This document shows, in pieces, positions 8,286-16,800 of a stretch of DNA of 64,000 bases (positions are counted from its first letter, which is position 1; each line of letters starts with the position of its first letter). The position numbers and the translations under genes were made by a program. The stretch comes from Methanomassiliicoccus sp. GTDB lineage: Archaea; Thermoplasmatota; Thermoplasmata; Methanomassiliicoccales; Methanomassiliicoccaceae. The DNA is taken from positions 186,001 to 250,000 of the forward strand of contig JADFDJ010000001.1 of the NCBI GenBank assembly GCA_018262895.1, written 5' to 3'. The notes beneath the pieces were generated by a model. It was not told the origin of the DNA, made no database searches, and saw only the letters and a program-made list of their open reading frames with translations.

Positions 8286-8510
8286 TCACTTGAGCTTCTT
8301 TATGCGGTAGATGTAGACACCGTTCTCTTCCCGGGCCTCCACCAGCTCGTTACCGGTCCTCTGACACCATGCTGGCACGTCCGCCTTGGATCCTACGTCG
8401 GTCGCCAGAAGCTCTATCTCGTCTCCAACCTTCATTATCTTGAACTTTTTTGCCAACTGGACGATGGGCATGGGGCACATCAGCCCCTTCGCATCCAATA
8501 CTTCCACCAT
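8286..8510 (-). CDS. tusA: TusA/SirA-like sulfur carrier
   Basis: A 74-residue protein carrying the TusA signature GLMCPMPI with the persulfide-bearing Cys in CPxP. I chose the ATG at 8510, giving MVEVLDAKGLMCPMP; an upstream in-frame ATG at 8534 would add eight residues not typical of the family. It is the first gene of the five-gene operon. TusA delivers sulfur from a cysteine desulfurase or other donor to DsrE-type acceptors. A TATA-like box near 8549-8558 would serve it. Confidence 0.85.
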   Translation of the reverse strand: MVEVLDAKGLMCPMPIVQLAKKFKIMKVGDEIELLATDVGSKADVPAWCQRTGNELVEAREENGVYIYRIKKLK

Positions 8511-8545
8511 AGCTTCACATCCACGGTTTTGCACGGTTGTTCACT

Positions 8546-8575
8546 AACTATATATAACCGATGCTTTATAATCCT
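8546..8575. promoter_or_regulatory. divergent promoter region, tusA operon and regulator
   Basis: Two TATA-like boxes lie close together: TATATATAAC around 8549-8558, which on the minus strand precedes tusA, and TTTATAAT at 8565-8572 for the plus-strand regulator. The shared region makes direct control of the sulfur operon by the regulator plausible. No clear operator palindrome was identified. Confidence 0.4.
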
Positions 8576-8613
8576 TTGCCATGAACGATAAGGAAAAGCG
8601 GGGTGCCAGCTGA

Positions 8614-8988
8614 TTGTCACCACAGAAGTCCATATCGTCCATATCATCATGCAAGGACATCGTCCAGTGCGCTTTCAGCCTAAATGATTTCGAGGTGGAG
8701 GTGTTCCGCTCCGCCTTCAAGCACGGGCCCATGCGGGCTGACGAACTGGCCGACCTTATGGGGGTGGAGCGTTCCAAGGTTTACAGGGCGTTACAGAAGC
8801 TTCTGAGCTGCGGCATGTGCATACGTGAGACCAAAAGCCTGGAGAAGGGAGGCTACTACCATGTCTACAGCACCATCGACCGTGATGTCCTCAGATCGAA
8901 GATGGAGCGCTGTATCGGAGAATGGAACGAGCGCATGAGGGATGCGATGGCACGATTTGATGAACGCTCTCCGGGCGACATCATATGA
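8614..8988 (+). CDS. TrmB-type winged-helix transcriptional regulator
   Basis: A 124-residue protein. Residues 20-85 form a winged helix: FEVEVFRSAFKHGPMRADEL, then LMGVERSKVYRALQKLLSCG as recognition helix, then a wing. This resembles the TrmB-type DNA-binding domain. The frame is closed by a stop directly before the TTG at 8614, so TTG is the only sensible start. It contains several Cys (CKD, QCAF, SCGMC, ERC), which could sense redox or sulfur state; that is inference. It is divergent from the tusA-dsrE operon and probably regulates it. Confidence 0.72.
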   Translation: MSPQKSISSISSCKDIVQCAFSLNDFEVEVFRSAFKHGPMRADELADLMGVERSKVYRALQKLLSCGMCIRETKSLEKGGYYHVYSTIDRDVLRSKMERCIGEWNERMRDAMARFDERSPGDII

Positions 8989-9059
8989 CGGCCTTTGATG
9001 AAGTTGCATCTCGACCATATCGGAGCATATCTTTCCAGGTGCTGTCGGTCCAGGGAAGC

Positions 9060-10118
9060 TCATAAAGGTCTGCGGACCTCCAATAAGGTCGGACCGGCCA
9101 TGCGGGCGATGCGCTCGGCAAGGTCTGTCAGACAACCATCGAAGACCGTATCATAGCCTCCTCGGAATATCTCCTCCCGGACCTTTTCACCCAGCTGGTC
9201 ATCGTTGCCCGGCATCAGCATCACCATCGTAGAGCCTGGAGCGGAGGACGTGTCGGCACATATGCCGTCCTCGTCGCCGTCCACGATGCCTATGACAGGC
9301 ACTCCCAGGCGAGCAAGAAGGGCAGAACAGACACGGGTGGTATCGTCACCCACGGTGACCGCGGCCTTCGCCCCCCTGGCCCTGAATATGGAGTCCTCCG
9401 CCCTGTGATCGACCAGGATAAGCCTGTCCCCACCCGAGGGTTTGCCCAGCCGGGTCAGTGACCTCGTCCTGCGGACCGAGCCCGAGCGTATGATCGCGCC
9501 CTCCAAGCTGTCGACCCTCACTTTCTCCAACCCATGGGCCTTCACATCGACCCCCTCGAAGGATAGTTTGCCTGAGCTCATCCATATGGTGACCTTTTCG
9601 GAGACGGCACGGCCGATCACCGTGCCGTTTATCCATATGTTCTCTCCCGGCTGCACCCCGCTTAGCGACCTGGACCCTTGATGCGGCACCCCGGCGGAAG
9701 TTGGCATATGCTCTTGCAGGCCGTGCTCCTGAAGCAAGTTCGTCAGGCCCTCATCGATGCTGCCCTCCCAGACCACGAAGAAGTCCCGGTCTACCTGCAC
9801 AAGAGGAACGGAAAGGGATGCGTGGACCTTTTCCCACACCATCCGGCCGAATGCCAGCCCTGAGGCCCGCGTCTTGCCCCAGTTCAGTAGGATTATGATA
9901 TCGCATCGTCGCCCCATCCTAACCACGGACTTGGACACAAGCTCGCGGCCAGCGACGCGGATCCTTCCCTCCATTCCCGCATCGAGCACGGCCGCTAGTC
10001 CCATGGCCCCCCCGAGGGTGGCCTCCACCTCGTTGTCCCCTGAAAGAGAGTCGAGCATCCTGGCGGCCATTCCCGAATCTATGGCCTCTGGTCCATGCAC
10101 GACGACCCCGTACCTCAT
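9060..10118 (-). CDS. DUF2117 family archaeal protein
   Basis: A 352-residue protein. The start MRYGVVVHGPEAIDSGMAA and the following LGGAMGLAAVLDAGME match the archaeal DUF2117 family as I know it. This family is found mainly in methanogens and has no established biochemical role. It appears soluble, with a conserved C-terminal part (DRLILVDHRAEDSIFRA, VPVIGIVDGDEDGICAD) that looks like a nucleotide- or metal-binding alpha/beta domain. It stands alone between the winged-helix gene and pyrB. Confidence 0.75.
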   Translation of the reverse strand: MRYGVVVHGPEAIDSGMAARMLDSLSGDNEVEATLGGAMGLAAVLDAGMEGRIRVAGRELVSKSVVRMGRRCDIIILLNWGKTRASGLAFGRMVWEKVHASLSVPLVQVDRDFFVVWEGSIDEGLTNLLQEHGLQEHMPTSAGVPHQGSRSLSGVQPGENIWINGTVIGRAVSEKVTIWMSSGKLSFEGVDVKAHGLEKVRVDSLEGAIIRSGSVRRTRSLTRLGKPSGGDRLILVDHRAEDSIFRARGAKAAVTVGDDTTRVCSALLARLGVPVIGIVDGDEDGICADTSSAPGSTMVMLMPGNDDQLGEKVREEIFRGGYDTVFDGCLTDLAERIARMAGPTLLEVRRPL

Positions 10119-10387
10119 GGAACTACCTCATAACGCTGGAGGTCATCACACTTGCGGTAGGCGCCGCCGACCCCCTCGATTCTCCGATCCCGTCCAGGGT
10201 TCAGAAGGATCGTGTGTTCCTGTTTCACCGCTATGCCAACGAGAAAGGGACCCTTGACCGTTTCCCTGTGCGGTCGAACCGTCAAGGCCCAGCGCCCGGA
10301 TCGGTGTGCTCCATTCCAGCCCATTCCGGGCAACCCAGTAAACCAGGGGATTGGATAGCTATTATTACCCCCCTTGGACATTCTCAA

Positions 10388-11329
10388 ATGACCTCCATGA
10401 CGTTCAAAGGAATGGATATCGTGTCCATCCGCGACCTGACCATCGACCAGATCGAACAGGTCCTGGACCTTTCCGAAAAGATGATACCATATGCCACAGG
10501 CGAGAAGATCACCAAGGCCTTGGACGGCAAGATCCTGGCCAACCTGTTCTTCGAGCCCTCCACCCGCACCCGGCTGTCGTTCGAGAGCGCCATGTCCCGC
10601 GCAGGTGGAAAATGCATAGAGATCACCTTGCCCCAGACGTCCTCCACCGTTAAGGGAGAGACACTGGCCGATACCATCAGGATGGTGGAGGCCTACTCCG
10701 ATGCCATAGTGCTGCGCCATCCGCACGAGGGCGCCTCAAGACTGGCCGCTCATTTCTCAAAAAAGCCGGTCATCAATGCCGGGGACGGTGCCGGTCAGCA
10801 CCCCACACAGACGCTTCTTGACCTATTCACCATAAAGCAGCAGCTGGGGGGTATCTCCGGAAAGAATGTGGTGCTGGTCGGAGATCTCAAATACGGTAGG
10901 ACCGTCCACTCCCTGGCGGAGGCGCTGGCGATGTTCGGTGCGGAGCTCACGTTCGTAGCCCCGCCCCTCCTGCAGATGCCCAACGAGACGGCCAAGCTCC
11001 TCGAGAACGAGGGTGTGAAGGCCCGTCTGTGCTCGAACCTGGAGGACGTCATCGCCGATGCTGACGTTCTGTACGTCACGCGCATACAGAAGGAGAGGTT
11101 TCCCGACCTGTCAGAATACGAGAAGGTGGCTGGATGCTACCGCATTGACAACATATTGTTGAGAGAGGCCAAGAAGAGCCTGGTCATCATGCACCCTCTG
11201 CCCCGAGTGGACGAGATCGCCCCCGAGGTGGACATGACCGAGAACGCCAAGTATTTCCAGCAGGCCTTCAACGGGGTGCCGGTGCGAATGGCTCTGCTGA
11301 CCATGATCCTAGGAGGGGAACTGAGATGA
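10388..11329 (+). CDS. pyrB: aspartate carbamoyltransferase catalytic subunit
   Basis: A 313-residue enzyme that makes N-carbamoyl-aspartate from carbamoyl phosphate and aspartate in pyrimidine synthesis. The carbamoyl-phosphate site FFEPSTRTRLSFE, the HPTQTLLD motif, and VLVGDLKYGRTVHSL are present. The open frame extends upstream to 10214 but that part is not conserved; I chose the ATG at 10388, about 25 bases after a TATA-like stretch, implying a leaderless message. ATG at 10397 or 10412 is possible. It overlaps pyrI by four bases, as in other archaea. Confidence 0.95.
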   Translation: MTSMTFKGMDIVSIRDLTIDQIEQVLDLSEKMIPYATGEKITKALDGKILANLFFEPSTRTRLSFESAMSRAGGKCIEITLPQTSSTVKGETLADTIRMVEAYSDAIVLRHPHEGASRLAAHFSKKPVINAGDGAGQHPTQTLLDLFTIKQQLGGISGKNVVLVGDLKYGRTVHSLAEALAMFGAELTFVAPPLLQMPNETAKLLENEGVKARLCSNLEDVIADADVLYVTRIQKERFPDLSEYEKVAGCYRIDNILLREAKKSLVIMHPLPRVDEIAPEVDMTENAKYFQQAFNGVPVRMALLTMILGGELR

Positions 11330-11781
11330 AGGATTTCAGGGTCACACCAATAAGGAACGGGACGGTGATAGACCATATCGAGTGCGGGCAGGCCCTCAAG
11401 GTCCTGCGCATCATCAAGGTCACTGGTGACGTCCGCTCGACAGTGTCGGTCCTCATGCATGTCCCTTCAAAGAAGGAGGGCTGGAAGGATGTGGTGAAGG
11501 TCGAGGACCGGGAGCTCGATCCCCGGGAGGTCGACAAGATCTCCCTCATCGCTCCCAAGGCGACCATCAACATCATCCGGGACTTCAACGTCGCTGAGAA
11601 GTACAGTGTCACCATGCCCGATGTCGTCAAGGGGATAATCAAATGCGGTAATCACAACTGCATCACTAACAAGAACGAGCCTGTGGAGCCTGAGTTCATC
11701 GTGGAGTCCAAGCTTCCGGTCGTCCTTCGATGCAAGTACTGCGACCGCAACCAGGAGGACTTCGCCGAGCGGCTGGCATAG
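11326..11781 (+). CDS. pyrI: aspartate carbamoyltransferase regulatory subunit
   Basis: A 151-residue regulatory chain. It has the N-terminal nucleotide-effector domain (VTPIRNGTVIDHI) and the C-terminal zinc domain with four Cys in CGNHNC and CKYC. It binds PyrB trimers and mediates allosteric control by nucleotides. Its ATGA start overlaps the pyrB stop, so translation is probably coupled. Confidence 0.95.
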   Translation: MKDFRVTPIRNGTVIDHIECGQALKVLRIIKVTGDVRSTVSVLMHVPSKKEGWKDVVKVEDRELDPREVDKISLIAPKATINIIRDFNVAEKYSVTMPDVVKGIIKCGNHNCITNKNEPVEPEFIVESKLPVVLRCKYCDRNQEDFAERLA

Positions 11782-11849
11782 GAGTCAACTAAAAAGGTCG
11801 ATGAAAGGAAATGGGGAGCTAGGGATGGTCCCCGCACCAAGGTCGACCG

Positions 11850-12239
11850 TCACCGTAGCCAAACGAGCTCTTCCTTGGTCCTGGTGACGATGCGGTTCAT
11901 GCTCTCGAGGATCACCTGGTCATCAAGATCGCGGTCCACCGTAGCCACTATCAGGAGGCTCGATGAAAGCTCGGAGATGAACAGCTTGGTGTTTCTGAAC
12001 ACCGCGATGAGGTACTCGATCTTATCCTTGAAAATATCGTTCTTGGTGGCCTCAGCGGCCGAGAACATGATAGCGGCCATGGCCGAGAAGGTTTCTGCCC
12101 TAGCAGAGGATGCAGCCTTGCCAGCTATCATTAGACCTGTCTTTGATACGATAGTGATGCTCTGAACGTTCTTCCCCTGGGGGAACTCCCCACGGATGAT
12201 CTCGTCAAGGATGTTCTCGACAGACTTGGCGTCCTGCAC
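11850..12239 (-). CDS. roadblock/LC7 domain protein
   Basis: A 129-residue protein with the roadblock/LC7 fold: SITIVSKTGLMIAGKA, then MAAIMFSAAEATKND, then LFISELSSSLLIVATVD. Such proteins pair with small Ras-like GTPases of the MglA type in prokaryotes. No GTPase is next to it. The 1475-residue VCBS/PKD surface protein about 1.6 kb away has a C-terminal cytoplasmic domain with loosely similar strand patterns, which may or may not be related. Confidence 0.8.
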   Translation of the reverse strand: MQDAKSVENILDEIIRGEFPQGKNVQSITIVSKTGLMIAGKAASSARAETFSAMAAIMFSAAEATKNDIFKDKIEYLIAVFRNTKLFISELSSSLLIVATVDRDLDDQVILESMNRIVTRTKEELVWLR

Positions 12240-12434
12240 AGACCTTCCTCCACCCAGTGAACCCTTGTTCCCCTAGGTCGTGGCGTATAAGAGGGAGCAT
12301 GATTATATCCTTTCCGCATTTGGTATCCTGGTTCTATACTAACTAACAGCTTCGTTCCTTTCTTGGCCGCTTCCCCGGATGGAGAAGAAAAAAGACATGT
12401 AGGACATCGCCAATGCTTTCGGACAAGGCGGTCC

Positions 12435-12962
12435 ATGAACAAGGTCCTCGTGGTAACGGGAATGCCTGGTGCAGGCAAGGAGGAGTTCGTCAAGGTGGCG
12501 CAGCGGAAAGGCTACGCCGTGATACGCATGGGGGATGTCGTCCGTAAAGAGGCGGAACGGCAGGGCGCGGTCATGGACGATAAGGGGATCGGGGGATTTG
12601 CCTCCTCAGAGCGGCGGGTGCACGGGCCGGAGATTTGGGCGCGCCGGTGCCTGGACATACTGGGACCGGGGCCGACGGTCATCGATGGGTCCCGCAGCCT
12701 GATGGAGATGAGGGCTTTCCGTTCCGCCCTCGGCGAGGACACCAGGCTGGTGGCCGTGCACAGCTCCCCGGCCTCCCGCTTCGAGCGGCTGCGTAGACGC
12801 AACCGTTCCGACGCTCCCCGTAACATCCAGGAGTTCGAGGATAGGGACGAGAGGGAGCTGGGTTGGGGCCTGGGCTCCCTGATTGCCATGGCCGACATCA
12901 TGCTGGTCAACGAGGGCACCTTGGAGCAGTTCCACGCTCTTGTGGAGAAGGAGTTGGAATGA
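12435..12962 (+). CDS. UPF0200-type nucleoside-kinase-like ATPase
   Basis: A 175-residue P-loop protein: VLVVTGMPGAGKEEF is the Walker A at the N-terminus, followed by GYAVIRMGDVVRKEAERQG and a lid-like arginine-rich segment (SRFERLRRRNRSDAP). This is the archaeal UPF0200 group, related to dephospho-CoA and adenylate kinases; the substrate is not established. I chose the ATG at 12435, where the P-loop strand begins, over an upstream frame extension to 12363. The next gene starts one base after its stop. Confidence 0.78.
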   Translation: MNKVLVVTGMPGAGKEEFVKVAQRKGYAVIRMGDVVRKEAERQGAVMDDKGIGGFASSERRVHGPEIWARRCLDILGPGPTVIDGSRSLMEMRAFRSALGEDTRLVAVHSSPASRFERLRRRNRSDAPRNIQEFEDRDERELGWGLGSLIAMADIMLVNEGTLEQFHALVEKELE

Positions 12963-12963
12963 T

Positions 12964-13263
12964 ATGGTGAAGTACAGGCTGGTCCGGCTCTGCAAGGAGG
13001 ACGCAATGTCGGTGGTGCCCCTGGAGATGTACCGCTACGATCTGGAATCCGCCACAAAACTTCTGAAGGAAAAAGGATACGAGGTCGTGGCCCAGGGACC
13101 GATGGTCATCATCAGGGACCTGGACCACGAAGCCACTTTCTATCCCAGTGGCCGCATCCTCCTCTCTCATGTGGAGAACAAGGAGGTGGCGGCTTCGGTG
13201 GCCAACAGGATCTACGATATTGTCGAGGGTTCGATGGAGCCGGTGCCTTCCAGAAGGTCCTGA
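12964..13263 (+). CDS. small conserved-looking protein, TBP-lobe-like
   Basis: A 99-residue protein. The central pattern MVIIRDLDHEATFYPSGRIL followed by a long helix (ENKEVAASVANRIYDIV) resembles one lobe of the TATA-binding protein (strands, a SGK-like turn, then a helix). That is pattern recognition, not an alignment. It starts one base after the UPF0200 gene, so the two are an operon. Its 3' end overlaps the convergent regulator gene by 52 bases. Function unknown. Confidence 0.7.
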   Translation: MVKYRLVRLCKEDAMSVVPLEMYRYDLESATKLLKEKGYEVVAQGPMVIIRDLDHEATFYPSGRILLSHVENKEVAASVANRIYDIVEGSMEPVPSRRS

Positions 13264-13613
13264 GCCATTTCCTGGCGCATAGGTGCTTTCACCTGCTTCT
13301 CGAGGTCCTCGGGGCCAAGGCGCAGATCGGTTATGGTCCCGTCGCGGTAGCAGACGATGAGCTTCAATCGGTCCTCTTCCAGGCGGAGCTCGATGGAGCG
13401 CAGGTTGGATATGTAGGACATCTCCCGGCGGTCGATGCTCGCCCGGCTGATGATCTTGTTCTGCTCCATCTCCTTTATCATGCGGTAGCAGCGGGACATC
13501 GACATCCGGCTCGCGGAAGCGATCTCCTTGGCCGACCTCGGCTTGATGTCGATGGCCGATAGAATTCTCCTGCTGTCCAAATCACAGGTTAGCTGTGCTA
13601 TGTCGAAGTACAC
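13212..13613 (-). CDS. winged-helix transcriptional regulator
   Basis: A 133-residue protein if started at the GTG at 13613, which has GGATGG upstream; the frame continues to 13736 but that part crosses the TATA-like TTTATATTTATTTATC. The N-terminal half is an ArsR-like helix-turn-helix: DSRRILSAIDIKPRSAKEIA, ASRMSMSRCYRMIKEMEQNK, then a wing. The C-terminal half has beta strands (SIELRLEEDRLKLIVCYRDG). It is followed on the other strand by a gene that overlaps its end. Target genes are unknown, perhaps its neighbours. Confidence 0.75.
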   Translation of the reverse strand: MYFDIAQLTCDLDSRRILSAIDIKPRSAKEIASASRMSMSRCYRMIKEMEQNKIISRASIDRREMSYISNLRSIELRLEEDRLKLIVCYRDGTITDLRLGPEDLEKQVKAPMRQEMAQDLLEGTGSIEPSTIS

Positions 13614-13812
13614 TTTTGCATCCCATCCTAAGATAAGGACCGATAAATAAATATAAAGGAGTTGGTCCCCGATTATCCATCCTGATAGCCTGGCATGATT
13701 TTTTAATTGTCCAGTGTCATATAATTCTCGATTCATTTTTTGAAATTAGTATTCACCCAGGTAGAATTAAATACGCTGGCCTTCTGCCTTCATATAAAAG
13801 GTGGGAGAGATA

Positions 13813-16800
13813 GTGGGGAAGAAGAGCGCGTCCCTCTGGATAGTGCCAGTCCTTGCTGCAGCCCTGCTGCTGGCGGTCCCTGCGTCGATTCCCACGGCGG
13901 GGGTTCCCGAGGTCAACGACTCGGCCTCTTCCGCCGTCCCGTATGGTGTTGATACAATCTTTTCGGAGGGGACCATATTCGATTCTCATCACGAGGTCAT
14001 TGACCTGCCCGATGGCATAAGGGACATGGCCTTGGGGGAGCTGGACGGGGACGGCATCACGGATGTGGCCGTCGCCAATGCAACTACCATCCTTATCTAC
14101 CATGGGCTCGGGGACGGCGTCCTTGACTCCACCCCCGTGACCCTGACCCGGGGAGGTATGGACGACATTCGGAGCCTGGCCGTCGGAGATCTGGACGGGG
14201 ACGGCAAGGATGATGTTGCTGCTGCCTATACTGACATCAACGGGGACAACCCCAAGGTGACCCTGTTCTACCAGGTTTTTAGCTTCACCACAGCGCTGGA
14301 CGTAGGCATCTTTCCTAATCCCCAGCAGGTGGTCATAGGCCACTTCGAGACCACTGGCTACAACGACCTGGCGGTGGCCTGCCGGGGGGATCCCAGCGAG
14401 AGCATCAACGCCAACATCTCCCTCATCCGTTGGCCCTTCACCCAGGCATATCATCAGGTCCAGATCGGCGTGTCCCAACTGACCGATCTCACCTTCCTCG
14501 CGGCGGGGTACGACGGTCCGGACTCTCGCATCGACCTCGTCGCCGGAGAGTCGGGCGGGGACCGGGTCCTGGTCCTAACCCAGCCCGCCACCTTCTCCTC
14601 GGCCTGGAGCTCAAGGACAGTGGAGATCGGAGGATCGCTGACGGACGTTCAGATGGTGAACTATACTGGCACCGGACCCAGGGACCTCGCGGTCATCAAC
14701 TCAGGTGAGGACCGGGTGGAGATCCGAGCTAATGCTGGTGCGGGTATCCCCGCCTCAGCCACGGCCATCGTCGACCAGGTGGGGGATGCCGTCGCCATGT
14801 CCTTTGGGCACATCTCCGGCGCGAGCCTCCCCGACCTCATGCTGGTATCGCGGGACGATACCTGCCGCGTGTACACCAACGGGGGGGGCGCGGTGGACGC
14901 TGACCTTGACCATCGTTTCCCTATTGAAGAGAGCCCGCTGGAAATGCTCGCGCTCGATCACGGCTCCAGTATCTCCGGTATATACGTCCTGTCGAACGGA
15001 GGGGCGGGAGACTCGCCCTCCGTAATCTTCTACCCATACGTGAACGGCACTATTGGGAACGCTGATATGAACATCTTCCATGATGGTGGACGGCTCACCG
15101 AGGTATGTGCCGGCAACCTCTCCTTCGATGCCGTGGTGGCCATCGTGGAGGGCCAGCAGCTGGTCGTCATCTGTGATCATGTCGGAAATGTGCTGGCCAC
15201 GCTCCCCACGCAGGCAGGTCCATGCGGGCTCCGCATCGGCGACCTGGACGGAGACGGCACTGGCGACCTGGCGGTCCTTAATGGGGATGCGAGCACCGTC
15301 AGCGTGTTCAGAGGTGGCAGCGACATAATGACAAAAACAGCCCCCGATGCCATCATCGCACTGGGCCTGACGTCCTCCCGGTCCATCTGCGGAGGGCCCA
15401 TCGGTGCTCTGAACGAGAACGTACTGGTAGTGGGCGGCAGCGACGGCCTGGAGATCGTCTACCATCCCTTATCGACGCCCTTCCTGGAAAGGATCGGAGC
15501 GAGCACGGCTGGAAACCGCACCGCTGTGTCCATTGGAAAGCTCGCATCCACATCCGCTGGAGGAGGGGTCGCGGCCCTCAATGAGGATACCGGACGCATA
15601 GAGATATACCTCGTAAAGGGCTCCCCCTCCATCGGGGATTGCTACCCTGATAATCCCAACGCCTGGCTCAACATGGTGGGCCGCGCGCCCACCTCCATGA
15701 CGGTGGGGGATTTCAACGGCGATGGACGTGACGATGTGGCGGCGGGATCGGCCCTGGGGCAGGTGAGAGTGTTCCTGAACAGCGCCCTGGGGTTCTACAG
15801 CGACACCCCGGCCTCCAGCACCGCTCTCCTAACAGGAGCTGTTTCAAATCTGAGCACCGCCGACCTCAACGACGACGGTCTGGACGACATCTCCGTGGGA
15901 TACTCCTCCATTTCCCAGGTGGGACTCCTCCTAAGTACGGGTACTTCGTTCTCCAACAACATCAACCTCTCCGCCGGAGGGAGGGCGGCGGGCATCTTCG
16001 CCGGGGACATTAACGGAGACCTGCGTGACGACCTGCTGGCGTCCTCTTCTTCGAGCGGGGCGCTAAGCATATGGTTCCAGAGGAACCTGTCCCCATCGCC
16101 CCAAGCGTGGCTCTCCGACCTTACCCCCGTTGAGGGCACATCCATGGCCTTCGATGCCGGCAACAGCACCGATTCCTTCTCCGACAGGACCTCGCTGACG
16201 TACCTCTGGGATTTCGGTGACGGCAACACCTCATTATCCGCCAGCGGGCATCATGCCTACGGCGCCAACGGCTCCTACGGCGGCCACCTTGAGGTCACCG
16301 ACCGGGCGGGAGCGAAAGGGCGGATGGACTTCCAGGTCCTGGTCGAGGATGCCGGGCCCACGGCGGCCGTGTACCTGTCCTCCACGACCGTCCATGAGGG
16401 AGGTCTGATCGGCTTCTACGACGACTCCTCGTCCTTCCCCGACAGAATAACGACGTATCTATGGAACTTCGGAGACTCCAGCCCGGCAGTGACCACACGT
16501 GATGCGGAGCACCACTACCTGACCAAGGGCACGTACGTGGTCACGCATACGGTTTGGGACGAGGACGGCGATGTCAGCACGACGAACGTTACCGTGGTGG
16601 TCCAGGACCTGCCACCGATGGCCTCGTTCAGTTCGCCCAAGTACACGTTCTCCGAGGGTGAGCCCGTCCTATTCACCGATGCTTCCTACGCCTACGACGG
16701 CATCGCCTCCTGGTCATGGGACCTTGGGGACGGACGGGTGCTTACGTCTCAGAACATCACCTTATCGTACCCCGGTCCGGGACAGTTCATCGTAACGCTG

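Noticed and set aside
10115-10726. 203-codon ORF antisense to the pyrB start
   Set aside because: It overlaps conserved pyrB codons on the opposite strand and has no recognisable domain.
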